DNA of 64,000 nt from an uncultured Erythrobacter sp. GTDB taxonomy: Bacteria; Pseudomonadota; Alphaproteobacteria; Sphingomonadales; Sphingomonadaceae. The position numbers and the translations under genes were made by a program. This document shows, one piece after another, positions 44,177 through 52,388 of this stretch; the first letter of the stretch is position 1; every line of letters starts with the position of its first letter. The stretch is taken from the NCBI GenBank assembly GCA_947488155.1, contig CANKYK010000001.1:620001-684000 (forward strand), written 5' to 3'. A model generated the notes under the pieces. That model worked only from the letters and a program-made list of their open reading frames with translations. It was not told the origin of the DNA and searched no databases.

Positions 44177-44719
44177 ATAGCCCGTCCACCTCGGCGTTCG
44201 ATGGCCCCGCCAATCAAAAGCGGCCCTCGCTACGATAATTTCATTCAAGTTCCCAAGGTCCGCGTGATCGACGAAAACGGCGAGAATCTCGGCGTTATGA
44301 TCACGGCTGAAGCCACCGAGCAGGCCAATGAAGTTGGTCTCAACCTGGTTGAGGTTTCGCCCAATGCAGACCCGCCCGTGTGCAAATTCCTGGATGTCGG
44401 CAAGTATCGGTATGAGGCCCAGAAAAAGGCCAATGCTGCGCGTAAGACCCAGAAAACGCAGGATATTAAAGAAGTCAAAATGCGTCCCAACATCGACACG
44501 CATGATTATGACGTGAAGATGCGCAATGTGAACAAATTCATCGAAAACGGCGACAAGGTGAAGGTCACCTTGCGTTTTCGCGGGCGTGAAATGGCGCACC
44601 AACATCTGGGCATGGATTTGCTCAAAAAGGTGCAGGCTGACGTCGAAGAGATTGCCAAAGTCGAAGCATTTCCGCGCCTAGAAGGCCGGCAAATGCTGAT
44701 GGTGCTCGCCCCGAAATAG
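44177..44719 (+). CDS. infC: Translation initiation factor IF-3, probable AUA start
   Basis: About 180 residues if the start is ATA 44177, six bases after AGGAGA (44165-44170). The next in-frame ATG (44201) has no Shine-Dalgarno, and the added N-terminus ARPPRRS is of the type found in sphingomonad IF-3. N domain ([20 protein letters not shown]) and C domain ([40 protein letters not shown]) are complete. IF-3 binds the 30S subunit and rejects non-AUG/GUG/UUG starts, so infC with a rare start represses its own synthesis; E. coli uses AUU. The rRNA/tRNA-coupled rplT/rpmI genes that often follow infC are not downstream. Confidence 0.9.
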   Translation: MARPPRRSMAPPIKSGPRYDNFIQVPKVRVIDENGENLGVMITAEATEQANEVGLNLVEVSPNADPPVCKFLDVGKYRYEAQKKANAARKTQKTQDIKEVKMRPNIDTHDYDVKMRNVNKFIENGDKVKVTLRFRGREMAHQHLGMDLLKKVQADVEEIAKVEAFPRLEGRQMLMVLAPK

Positions 44720-44739
44720 GCACGAACACTCGATACAGA

Positions 44740-44753
44740 CCCGCAAAGGCGGG
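44740..44753 (+). terminator. Stem-loop after infC
   Basis: CCCGC-AAAG-GCGGG, a 5-base stem with 4-base loop, 20 bases after the infC stop. The downstream 30 bases contain TTTT runs (CCTTTTGCTTTTCC), but not immediately after the stem. Confidence 0.45.
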
Positions 44754-44914
44754 CCCTCGAAAGAGCGCTCGCCTTTTGCTTTTCCAGCTTACCTTCACCC
44801 CGGCGCGCCGCATTTCTCTGATCCCGCTTGCACTTGCGGGCTTTGCGCGCGAGTAATGCGAGATCGCCGCGAGCATTCCAGCGCGCGGCCACAGCACGGG
44901 GACCGATAGCCAGT

Positions 44915-46444
44915 ATGAGCGCGCGCATGATTGGCCTGATCCTTGGCCCGCTGGTCTTTGCCATCACCGCGATCACCGCCCCGCCCGCCGGCATGCCGGG
45001 CGAAGCGTGGCTGGTCGCGGGCCTGGTGGTGTGGATGGCCGCCTGGTGGATGACGGAGGCTGTGCCGCTGACGGTGACGGCGCTGCTGCCGTTTGTGATC
45101 CTACCCTTTGGCGGGGTGTCGACCGCGCGCGAGACGGCCAGCACGTACTATTCGCCGATCCTGTTTCTGATCTTGGGCGGCGCGTTTCTGGCGCTGGCGA
45201 TTGAACGCACCGGCCTGCACAAGCGCCTAAGCCTGGCGATCCTACGCGTCGTCGGCAAAGGCGGCGGGCAGACGCAATTGCTGCTCGCATTTATGATCTC
45301 CGCCGCGCTGCTCTCAATGCTGATTTCCAACACCTCGACCAGCTTGATTATGATGCCCATGGCGCTGGCGGTGCTTTCTGGAGGCGCGCTTTCGCGCGCA
45401 GCCGAGCCTCCCGCTCCCTCCGCCCTTCCACCCGGAACAGTTTCGGATACGATCCGGGTGGAAGGGCGGAGGGAGCGGGAGGCCCAGCCCCAGGTTTCGG
45501 CGGATGCCGAAACCGCACTCGACAAAGAAGGCCTCTCCGGCGCTTTGCCGATGGGCATTGCCTTTGCCGCCAGCATTGGCGGGCTCGGCACCATTGTCGG
45601 ATCGCCCACCAACGCGATTGCCGTCGGCCTGCTCGACACGATGATCGGGGTGGAGATCACCTTTGCCCAGTGGACCCTGTTTGGCCTGCCGATTGTGATC
45701 GTCGGCGTACCGCTCGCCGCGCTGATCATTGCCAAGTTTCAAAAGGTGTCGCAGCACCCGTTTGATGTCGCCGCCGCGCGCGATGCGATCGAGACCGGCA
45801 CTGCCTGGACCACACCGGAGAAACGGCTGATCCCGGTCGCCGTCCTCACCTTCTTCGCGTGGATGACATTGCCGTTGGTCAAACCGTACTTGCCGGAAGG
45901 GTCATGGACCAATGGCACGATTGCGATCCTGGCCAGCTTTGCGCTGTTCCTGCTGCCTGATGGTACGGGGCGCGCGCTGCTGAATTGGAAAGAGGCCGAC
46001 CGCGCGCCATGGGGCGTGATCATGATGTTTGGCGGCGGCTTGGCGCTGGCGGGCGGCATGCAGGCCTCTGGCCTGGCCACATGGCTGGGAGAGGCGTTGT
46101 TGCCGCTGGAGAACCTGCCGCTGATCGTGGTGGCTCTGTGCGTGGTGGCGATGATCGTGGTGATCACCGAATTCGCCAGCAATGTCGCAACCGCAACCGG
46201 CATTATCCCGGTGATCGCGGCGCTGGTGGTGGCTCTGGGCGCAGACCCGCTGCTGCTCGCGATGCCCGCTGCACTGGCGGCGAGCTGGGGCTTTATGCTG
46301 CCCGCCGGGACCGGGCCAAACGCGATTGCGTGGTCCACCGGACGGATCAAGATAGAGCGGATGGTCGGCGCAGGCCTGGTGCTCGATATCGCCGGGATAT
46401 TCCTGATTGTGGGCATGGTGTGGGGAATTGCTTTCTTGTTCTAA
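44915..46444 (+). CDS. SLC13/DASS-family permease with palindromic insert
   Basis: About 509 residues from ATG 44915 (ATG 44927 also possible). Helices and motifs match divalent-anion sodium symporters: MTEAVPLTVTALLPFVILPF, ILGGAFLALAIERTGLHKRL, MLISNTSTSLIMMPMALAVL (SNT motif) and later GSPTNAIAVGLLD and TEFASNVATATGIIPVIAAL (SNV/TAT motif), with AGTGPNAIAW near the end. Between the two repeats a 31-base perfect inverted repeat (45406-45483) is read in frame, adding a Pro/Arg-rich loop (AEPPAPSALPPGTVSDTIRV...). The rest of the loop contains AETALDKEGLSGALPMGIA, which keeps the frame. Transport of carboxylates or sulfate is likely; the loop is cytoplasmic. Confidence 0.9.
   Translation: MSARMIGLILGPLVFAITAITAPPAGMPGEAWLVAGLVVWMAAWWMTEAVPLTVTALLPFVILPFGGVSTARETASTYYSPILFLILGGAFLALAIERTGLHKRLSLAILRVVGKGGGQTQLLLAFMISAALLSMLISNTSTSLIMMPMALAVLSGGALSRAAEPPAPSALPPGTVSDTIRVEGRREREAQPQVSADAETALDKEGLSGALPMGIAFAASIGGLGTIVGSPTNAIAVGLLDTMIGVEITFAQWTLFGLPIVIVGVPLAALIIAKFQKVSQHPFDVAAARDAIETGTAWTTPEKRLIPVAVLTFFAWMTLPLVKPYLPEGSWTNGTIAILASFALFLLPDGTGRALLNWKEADRAPWGVIMMFGGGLALAGGMQASGLATWLGEALLPLENLPLIVVALCVVAMIVVITEFASNVATATGIIPVIAALVVALGADPLLLAMPAALAASWGFMLPAGTGPNAIAWSTGRIKIERMVGAGLVLDIAGIFLIVGMVWGIAFLF
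45406..45483. repeat. Palindromic element inside SLC13 gene
   Basis: Left arm 45406-45436 and right arm 45453-45483 are exact 31-base inverted copies around a 16-base loop ACAGTTTCGGATACGA. The arms contain CCTCCGCCCTTCCACCCGGA, the same 20-base core as the element at 53407-53494, which also has a 16-base loop containing GGATAC. It is a dispersed hairpin element that has been absorbed into the coding frame. Confidence 0.85.
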
Positions 46445-46738
46445 CGCTTTCGTAGCCACCCGCAACTACGCGACCTTCGGGTCGGATAAGCAAGGAAATC
46501 ACACACCTGATGGCGTGCAAAACAATCGAAGTGGCGGTGCTCGTTATGGGCGCTTAGACTCAAACACGGACGCTAGAACTCCTTGCCTGCTTTCCCAAAA
46601 GCGGATGGAATTCGCACTGCTCCGATACTTCACAAATTGGAGGTGTAAGCGGACGGCCTCAAAAGCAGGCTTGGGCTCGCCCATCTACCAACCTTGCCGC
46701 GAGTTGCAGTCAGTCCGTCGATCCTCGAAGAAACAGAC
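46445..46738. other. Intergenic region between SLC13 permease and GST gene
   Basis: About 295 bases, no convincing gene. A hairpin CGACC-TTCG-GGTCG with a stable UUCG-type loop (46471-46484), 27 bases after the permease stop, may end that transcript. No promoter recognised. Confidence 0.4.
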
Positions 46739-47347
46739 CTATTTGACCGAAACGGCCTTTTTCCAAGCCGGACGGTCCTGCAGTCTTTCGAAATACGCTT
46801 GCACGCGATCTGGGACGGGCAATCTACAAATCGCGTTTGCCAGAAATAGGCTGTATCCCACAGAGATATCAGCGGCTGAGAAGCGTTCTGCGGCGATGAA
46901 TGACCTTGCGCTAAGATGGTCATTGAGCATCTCAAAAGCCTTCTCAGCTTGAAACTTCACATAAGCTTCAAAGCCTTCGGAAACTGCATATTTATCGATG
47001 CCCATCATCTGACCGAGATAGACAGCGAGATAGTGCGATAGGCCGCTTTCGGCCATGTGGAGCCAAGTCAAATAGTGCCCAAAATCCCCCTCTTCGGGCG
47101 CTACGCTAAGGGGAGATGGACCGTGTTTCGCCAGAATGTATTCGAGAATAACGGTCGATTCCAAAACAAGGTGATCGTCATCATAGAAGGCGGGCACCTT
47201 GCCCATGGGATTGATCTCTCGGTAAGCATCGGACGCAAAATACTCTGCGTCATAGCCAATCGTCTTCAGCTCGAACTCGAGTCCCATCTCTTCGAGTAAC
47301 CAAAGAGGCCGGAGCGAGCGCGAATTCGGCGTGTGAAACAAGATCAA
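46739..47347 (-). CDS. Glutathione S-transferase
   Basis: 202 residues. N-terminal thioredoxin-like domain: MILFHTPNSRSLRPLWLLEE, with Ser as the likely activating residue, NPMGKVPAFYDDDHLVLES (cis-Pro and E-S glutathione site). C-terminal domain ends with SAADISVGYSLFLANAI, the N-capping box. It lies 13 bases after the quinone oxidoreductase gene on the same strand. Possible roles in detoxification of reactive intermediates of the catabolic operon (inference). Confidence 0.9.
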   Translation of the reverse strand: MILFHTPNSRSLRPLWLLEEMGLEFELKTIGYDAEYFASDAYREINPMGKVPAFYDDDHLVLESTVILEYILAKHGPSPLSVAPEEGDFGHYLTWLHMAESGLSHYLAVYLGQMMGIDKYAVSEGFEAYVKFQAEKAFEMLNDHLSARSFIAAERFSAADISVGYSLFLANAICRLPVPDRVQAYFERLQDRPAWKKAVSVK

Positions 47348-47360
47348 GGGGCCGGGTATC

Positions 47361-48380
47361 CTATGATTGCCTTTCTTTCAGCCGGACAATGACTTTGCCT
47401 TCGACTTTTCCGTCCGCGATATGCGTCGCCGCTGTCACCGCATCTTCGAACTCAAAGACTTGGCTGCTTGAAAGATCAATCGCGCCCTCCTGCCAGTGTT
47501 GGATCAAATCCTGATGGGTTTCGAGCACCTGATCTGCGGTCCAGCCAACGGGCATTGCGCCCAAGAGTGAGATGTTCTTCATCACCGTTTCTGGCAGAGC
47601 GATGCGCGCCCATTCACCGCTGGCATAACCGATCACAACAAACCGCCCTTCGAAAGCGATCGCATTGAAAGCAGCGCGTGCAGCTTTGTCTCCAACAGGA
47701 TCGAAGATGACCGAGGCGCCTTTGCCGCCTGTGAGCTCAAGAGCTGCCTCGGTTATGTCTTGCTCACGCCTGTCGATGACATCATCTGCGCCGATGCTTT
47801 TGCAGAAAGCGGCCTTTTGCGAGCCGCCAGCAACGGCGATAACGCGGGCGCCCTTGGCCTTTGCCAATTGAACCGCTGCATTGCCCGAGCTGCCGGATGC
47901 ACCGAGCACCAGCACGACGTCGTCTTTTGTGATTTTCGCGCGCCGGACGAGAGCGACCCATGCCGTTTGATAGGGTATATAAAGACCTGCTGCCTCGGTT
48001 CCGCTCATTTCATCGGGGATGGGGAATAGGCCAGTTAGTACACCATAATCGGTGCCACTTGCCCGCATCAAGCATTCTTCGGCCAAACCGCCAGCTTGGG
48101 CTTGGAAAAGAGTAGGACCAACCACGCGGGTACCGATTAGCGCTTCATCGACACCTTCACCGGTGGCGATCACCTCGCCCGCTGCCTCTTGCGAAGGCGT
48201 AAACGGAAGAGGCGGCGTCAAAGGGTAGTTGTCGCGGCTCATCAAGACATCGGGCAGGCCCAAGCCGCAGGCTTCGACTTTGACTTTGACCTGACCGGGG
48301 CCGGGCACCAGGCTTTCGACGTCCTCAAGCGTCCAAACATCTTTCGGCTCTCCGAACGATTCAACTACCCATCTACGCAT
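47361..48380 (-). CDS. Quinone-oxidoreductase-type MDR family enzyme
   Basis: 339 residues. Medium-chain dehydrogenase fold with VESFGEPKDVWTLEDVESLV, NYPLTPPLPFTPSQEAAGEV and VLVLGASGSSGNAAVQLAKA (Rossmann G-x-S-G-x-x-G). It lacks the zinc-binding cysteine cluster, so it is of the zinc-independent NADPH:quinone oxidoreductase (QOR) class. Part of the - strand unit with acyl-CoA dehydrogenase and SDR; it may act as an enoyl-type reductase. Confidence 0.9.
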   Translation of the reverse strand: MRRWVVESFGEPKDVWTLEDVESLVPGPGQVKVKVEACGLGLPDVLMSRDNYPLTPPLPFTPSQEAAGEVIATGEGVDEALIGTRVVGPTLFQAQAGGLAEECLMRASGTDYGVLTGLFPIPDEMSGTEAAGLYIPYQTAWVALVRRAKITKDDVVLVLGASGSSGNAAVQLAKAKGARVIAVAGGSQKAAFCKSIGADDVIDRREQDITEAALELTGGKGASVIFDPVGDKAARAAFNAIAFEGRFVVIGYASGEWARIALPETVMKNISLLGAMPVGWTADQVLETHQDLIQHWQEGAIDLSSSQVFEFEDAVTAATHIADGKVEGKVIVRLKERQS

Positions 48381-48407
48381 TTTGCACTCTCTCTTTTGGC
48401 TTGCGGC

Positions 48408-49655
48408 TCAATCGGTGGGGACGTCGTTCCAGCCAGTGCCGGGCTTTGCGTATTGCCCGATCTTGAACTTACCCAGTTGGGATGCGTGCACTTCATCAGG
48501 GCCATCGGCGAGACGGATGAAGCGCTGCGTGGCAAGAATATTGGCCAAGGGCACATCATCGCTCACACCCATGCCGCCGAAGATTTGGATCGCGCGATCT
48601 GCCACTGTTTGCGCCATTTGCGGGGCCACTACTTTGATCGCTCCGATCAGATCTTTGGCGTTCTTGGCACCTTGACGATCAATCGCATCAGCAGCCTTCA
48701 ACGTGAGGAGGCGAGCCTGCTCGATATCGCAATAGCTCTTCGCGATTTCCATCCGAATGCTGGAGCGATCCGAAAGCATTCGGCCAAAGGTTTTGCGCTC
48801 GGTCGCGCGTTGACACATCAATTCAAGCGCAAGTTGGGCTGATCCGATCGAACGCATGCAGTGGTGAATGCGGCCAGGGCCAAGGCGCCCTTGCGCGATT
48901 TCAAAGCCGCGCCCTTCGCCAAGAATGATGTTCTCTTTGGGAATGCGCACATCCTTCAAATGCACTTCGCAATGCCCGCCGGGAGAATGGACATCACCGA
49001 ACACGGTCTGTGCGCGGATAACCTCTACGCCGGGCGTGTCGCGGGGAATGATCACTGTTGATTGCTGCGAATGGCGTGGGTTCTCTGGATTGGTCTGTCC
49101 CATCATCAGCAAGACTTTGCTGCGTGGGTCCATGATACCCGAAATCCACCATTTCTTGCCATTGATGACATAATCATCGCCGTCACTACGAATTTCAGTG
49201 CGGACATTCGTCGCATCGGAGCAGGCGTGGTCAGGTTCGGTCATCATATATACCGAACGAATTTCCCCGGCGAGCAGGGGCTCTAGCCATTCCTTTTTTT
49301 GGGCATCGGTGCCGAATTTAGCGAACACTTCCATATTGCCGGTGTCAGGCGCAGAGCAGTTAAAGACCTCGCTGCACCAAGCATTGCGGCCCATAATCTC
49401 AGCCAAGGGCGCATATTCCAGATTGGTCAGGCCAGGGCTGTATTCGCCATATTCCTCAGGCAGGAACAGATTCCATAGACCAGCTGCTTTTGCTTTTTCT
49501 TTGAGCGGTTCAAGGCCAGGCCAAGGCTTCCAGCGATTGACCGGGTCGTGGTTCCATGCATGGACCTCATGATCCACAGGAAGAATATTCGCATCGACAA
49601 AGGCTTGCAATCTGGCGATCAGGCCTTGCGTTTTTTCGCTATATTCAAAGAGCAT
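48408..49655 (-). CDS. Acyl-CoA dehydrogenase
   Basis: 415 residues, the size of the long-chain/ACAD11-like class. MFLPEEYGE-type first domain; YMMTEPDHACSDATNVRTEI as the flavin-edge motif; RHSQQSTVIIPRDTPGVEVI in the beta domain; LGPGRIHHCMRSIGSAQLAL and QIFGGMGVSDDVPLANILAT at the FAD/CoA C-terminal helix. The catalytic base is likely the Glu near FGGMGVSDDVPLA-type loop of ACAD10/11 enzymes, although I cannot place it with certainty. It oxidises acyl-CoA esters with electrons going to ETF. Confidence 0.92.
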   Translation of the reverse strand: MLFEYSEKTQGLIARLQAFVDANILPVDHEVHAWNHDPVNRWKPWPGLEPLKEKAKAAGLWNLFLPEEYGEYSPGLTNLEYAPLAEIMGRNAWCSEVFNCSAPDTGNMEVFAKFGTDAQKKEWLEPLLAGEIRSVYMMTEPDHACSDATNVRTEIRSDGDDYVINGKKWWISGIMDPRSKVLLMMGQTNPENPRHSQQSTVIIPRDTPGVEVIRAQTVFGDVHSPGGHCEVHLKDVRIPKENIILGEGRGFEIAQGRLGPGRIHHCMRSIGSAQLALELMCQRATERKTFGRMLSDRSSIRMEIAKSYCDIEQARLLTLKAADAIDRQGAKNAKDLIGAIKVVAPQMAQTVADRAIQIFGGMGVSDDVPLANILATQRFIRLADGPDEVHASQLGKFKIGQYAKPGTGWNDVPTD

Positions 49656-49704
49656 ACTATGGGTGTCCTAGATTGTGATTACCGGGCTGGGTTGGGGCAG
49701 GTCG

Positions 49705-50439
49705 TCACAGCGTGAGCCCGCCATCTGCGATGAGAGTGTGCCCCTGCACGTACGAGGCAAGCGGCGATGCAAGGAACATGGCCGCGCCAGCCATATCTTC
49801 CGGAGTGCCCATGCGGCGAAGCGGGATCGAGCGCAAAGATGCCTCTTTGCGCTCCTCATTCTCGGTAGTGACGGCCGTCAGTTTAGTTGGCACCAATCCC
49901 GGTGCGAGCCCGTTCACCCGTATCCCGTCACGCGCCCATGACTGGCCGAGCGTTTTGGTAAGGCTGATCGCGGCAGCTTTAGAGGCGGCATAAGCTGGGT
50001 TGCCTATATTCGCCTTCAAGCCAGAAACCGAACTGACAATCACAATTGAGCCTTTGGCTTCGCTTAGCATTGGCTTGAATTTGGTCGCCGTATGCATGAC
50101 CGAGTTGATATTGATGTCCATCACGTCATCCCAGCCCGGCTTGGCATATTCCGCCTGCTTGTACCGGACGAAGCCCTGCGACTGCACGAGCACATCTAGA
50201 CTGTCGAAAGGCGGCTGGTAGGCGTCCAGCTCGTCGAAGTCCGCGACATTGACTTGTCCGTAATGCAGGCCTTCCAAGTCAGAGCCTTCCTCAGCCGAGT
50301 AGTCGCTTGCCTCTGCGCGCGTGCCCCAAACATGCACCTCGGCCCCGCGCGCGCGGAAACCATGGGCGATGCCATTCCCGATCCCGCTGGAGCCGCCGAC
50401 AACCAGCACCCGCCTTCCCGAAAAGTCCAAATCATTCAT
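49705..50439 (-). CDS. Short-chain dehydrogenase/reductase
   Basis: 244 residues. GRRVLVVGGSSGIGNGIAHG (Rossmann TGxxxGIG variant), NINSVMHTATK, IVIVSSVSGL (catalytic Ser), YAASKAAAISLTKTL (YxxxK) and PGLVPTKLT. A complete SDR, probably a 3-hydroxyacyl-type oxidoreductase from the context with acyl-CoA dehydrogenase and phosphotransferase. Confidence 0.92.
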   Translation of the reverse strand: MNDLDFSGRRVLVVGGSSGIGNGIAHGFRARGAEVHVWGTRAEASDYSAEEGSDLEGLHYGQVNVADFDELDAYQPPFDSLDVLVQSQGFVRYKQAEYAKPGWDDVMDININSVMHTATKFKPMLSEAKGSIVIVSSVSGLKANIGNPAYAASKAAAISLTKTLGQSWARDGIRVNGLAPGLVPTKLTAVTTENEERKEASLRSIPLRRMGTPEDMAGAAMFLASPLASYVQGHTLIADGGLTL

Positions 50440-50452
50440 AATTGGTTCCCTC

Positions 50453-51502
50453 TCAATTCTTCGCGATCAATCGGTGCGCGCGATCGAACAGTGAAATTGT
50501 CATTGCATGCAGGCGATCGCCGGTTTCTTTGGAGGCCTTGCCAGCGCTCGCGCGGGCATGGGTTCCCTCCAATATTGCTCCCAATTTGAAACACGCGAGC
50601 ACACCGTACCAAGCGACCGCGTCCAAACTGCGGACCGTGTGTTTGCCATAGTGTGCAACGAGTTCATCGAGATCTGGGAAGCCTTCCCAAGGTTCGATAT
50701 TACCGACGGTTGGTGTGTGGTCATCCGCCCAAGTTGCCATGACCCACCCAAGGTCGATCAAGGGATCGCCAATGGTGGCCAATTCCCAATCGACAAATGC
50801 GGCCAGTTCGGCGCTGTCATGGGCAAACATCGTGTTGGCCAAATGGCAATCGCCGTGAATGATGCCTGGCGTGAATTCCTGAGGTAGGTTGTCCTCAAGC
50901 CACATGACGATTTTTTCGACGTCGGGCAGCTCCTTAAAGCCAGTCCATTCGTCAAATGCGGCATAGCTTTCGAGCTGCTTCATCCACCGGCCCGATTGCC
51001 GCTCTAGAAAACCATCGGGCTTGCCGAAACCTTCCAGTCCCGCAGCCTTGTAATACACTGCTCCAAGGGCTGCCATTCCTTCGATATAGGAATATCCCAT
51101 GCGCTGTCGGATCGCCGGGTCGTTAGAGTGAAGCGGCGGCAGACCGTTGGCCGGATTGAAGCCATCAACAGGCGACATCAGATAGAAGCAGGCGCCAAGC
51201 ACGTCTTCATCGTCGCAGCTCGCGATGAATTTAGGATGTGGCACCCCAGTTGCGACTAGCGCTTCCAAGACGCGTGCCTCGCGTTTCATCGTGTCATTGG
51301 AATTCTTGCGCAGATGGAGCGGCGGTCTGCGCAGCACAAACTCTTGGCCGCCACGGTCAAAACGCAGGAGGATGTTTTGGGTCCCGCCCGCCAGAAGCTG
51401 CATATTGCTAAGCGGTCCGCGTTCCAGTCCGATATCGTCCATCCAAGCTGTTAGAGCTTGCAGATCGACCGGTATCGATTCTCCGCTTGATTGATTCGAC
51501 AT
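50453..51502 (-). CDS. APH-type phosphotransferase (ACAD10-like)
   Basis: 349 residues. Phosphotransferase core: QNILLRFDRGGQEFVLRRPP (ATP region), GIIHGDCHLANTMF (HGDxxxxN catalytic loop) and FVDWELATIGDPLIDLGWVM (DxD Mg site). Proteins of this type are fused to or encoded with acyl-CoA dehydrogenase in ACAD10/ACAD11 and phosphorylate hydroxy-fatty acids or related hydroxyacyl-CoAs. The direct neighbourhood of an acyl-CoA dehydrogenase supports that function. First gene of the - strand unit, divergent from a TetR gene. Confidence 0.9.
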   Translation of the reverse strand: MSNQSSGESIPVDLQALTAWMDDIGLERGPLSNMQLLAGGTQNILLRFDRGGQEFVLRRPPLHLRKNSNDTMKREARVLEALVATGVPHPKFIASCDDEDVLGACFYLMSPVDGFNPANGLPPLHSNDPAIRQRMGYSYIEGMAALGAVYYKAAGLEGFGKPDGFLERQSGRWMKQLESYAAFDEWTGFKELPDVEKIVMWLEDNLPQEFTPGIIHGDCHLANTMFAHDSAELAAFVDWELATIGDPLIDLGWVMATWADDHTPTVGNIEPWEGFPDLDELVAHYGKHTVRSLDAVAWYGVLACFKLGAILEGTHARASAGKASKETGDRLHAMTISLFDRAHRLIAKN

Positions 51503-51503
51503 A

Positions 51504-51545
51504 ATGCAACTGTATTAATCATCTGCATTATTGCAAGCTGCAATT
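51504..51545. promoter_or_regulatory. Repeated TGCA operator-like dyads between APH and TetR genes
   Basis: ATTGCA-AGC-TGCAAT (51531-51545) is a perfect 6+6 dyad. AATGCA (51504-51509) and TGCATT (51525-51530) form a second dyad. TGCA recurs four times in the 42 bases. This lies in the 67-base gap between the divergent phosphotransferase and TetR genes and fits a TetR-type operator overlapping both promoters. Confidence 0.55.
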
Positions 51546-51569
51546 GCCTGTGGTCTATATGCGGCTGAT

Positions 51570-52208
51570 ATGAGCAAACTGTCTTCGAAAGTGCGCAGCC
51601 CTTCGGTTGAGAGGCTCAAGGCCGAGGCACAGCGCCTCTTTGCCAATCGAGGCATCGACGGCGTTACCGTGCGTGACATCGCCGCGGCCGCAGGGCAAAA
51701 GAACCCTGCCGCTGTCGGTTATCACTTTGGTTCGAAGGAGGCGCTGATCCGCGAGCTTATCGTGGATGGTGCTAAAGTCATTGATGATCGCCGAAACGAT
51801 CAACTTGATGTTCTGGAAGACAGCGGCGGCCCGGCCAGCATTTCTCAAATCGTCGATATTCTGATCTATCCGTCCGTCAATCTGGCAGCGCCCGGTGAAA
51901 CAGACACATACAACCGCTTCCTCTGCATGCTTACCATGTCACACCGCGACTTATTTGACGATGCTCTGGAGGGGCGCTGGAACTCTGGGTATCAGCGCTG
52001 CCTCAAACATCTGCGCGTGCTGATGCCAACAAAAAGCCGAACCATCCAAAACCAGCGCTTTGTCTTTCTGGAATCCTATCTTGGCGGGGTGCTTAGCGCG
52101 CGCGAGACAAGGCTAGATGATAAGAGCCGTGCTCACCCAACTTGGAACGACAAATCAACGCTAGCGCATTTCGCAGCTACGATTACCTGCATGCTGGAAA
52201 TGGAGTAA
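51570..52208 (+). CDS. TetR/AcrR-family regulator, divergent to acyl-CoA catabolic unit
   Basis: 212 residues from ATG 51570. N-terminal HTH: VERLKAEAQRLFANRGIDGV, TVRDIAAAAGQKNPAAVGYH and FGSKEALIRELI. The C-terminal ligand-binding domain is unfamiliar. It is likely the repressor of the phosphotransferase-SDR-acyl-CoA dehydrogenase-QOR-GST operon, relieved by an acyl-CoA-type ligand (inference). Confidence 0.92.
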   Translation: MSKLSSKVRSPSVERLKAEAQRLFANRGIDGVTVRDIAAAAGQKNPAAVGYHFGSKEALIRELIVDGAKVIDDRRNDQLDVLEDSGGPASISQIVDILIYPSVNLAAPGETDTYNRFLCMLTMSHRDLFDDALEGRWNSGYQRCLKHLRVLMPTKSRTIQNQRFVFLESYLGGVLSARETRLDDKSRAHPTWNDKSTLAHFAATITCMLEME

Positions 52209-52388
52209 AAACGGGACAACGGCTGAAATTGGGTCGTTAGCAGAAGCCTTAAACTCGGAGAAGTAGCGTCAGCTTTTGCGGTTCCGTTTCCCATTGGCTG
52301 CCGTTCAGCTCCAACCCCCAATTTCAGAGCTCACGGCTTACTATATGCCATAACGAGCCAGGTTGAATGACACCGCCAAACAAAGCCT
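52209..52388. other. Convergent intergenic region with long-range inverted repeat
   Basis: CTGAAATTGGG (52223-52233) and CCCAATTTCAG (52317-52327) are exact inverted copies, 83 bases apart, between the convergent TetR and nuclease genes. A bidirectional transcription-end structure is possible. No gene is present. Confidence 0.4.

Noticed and set aside
46407..46952. 181-codon + strand frame overlapping the SLC13 end and the GST gene
   Set aside because: It is antisense to the GST gene and shares no family pattern. It is a shadow frame.
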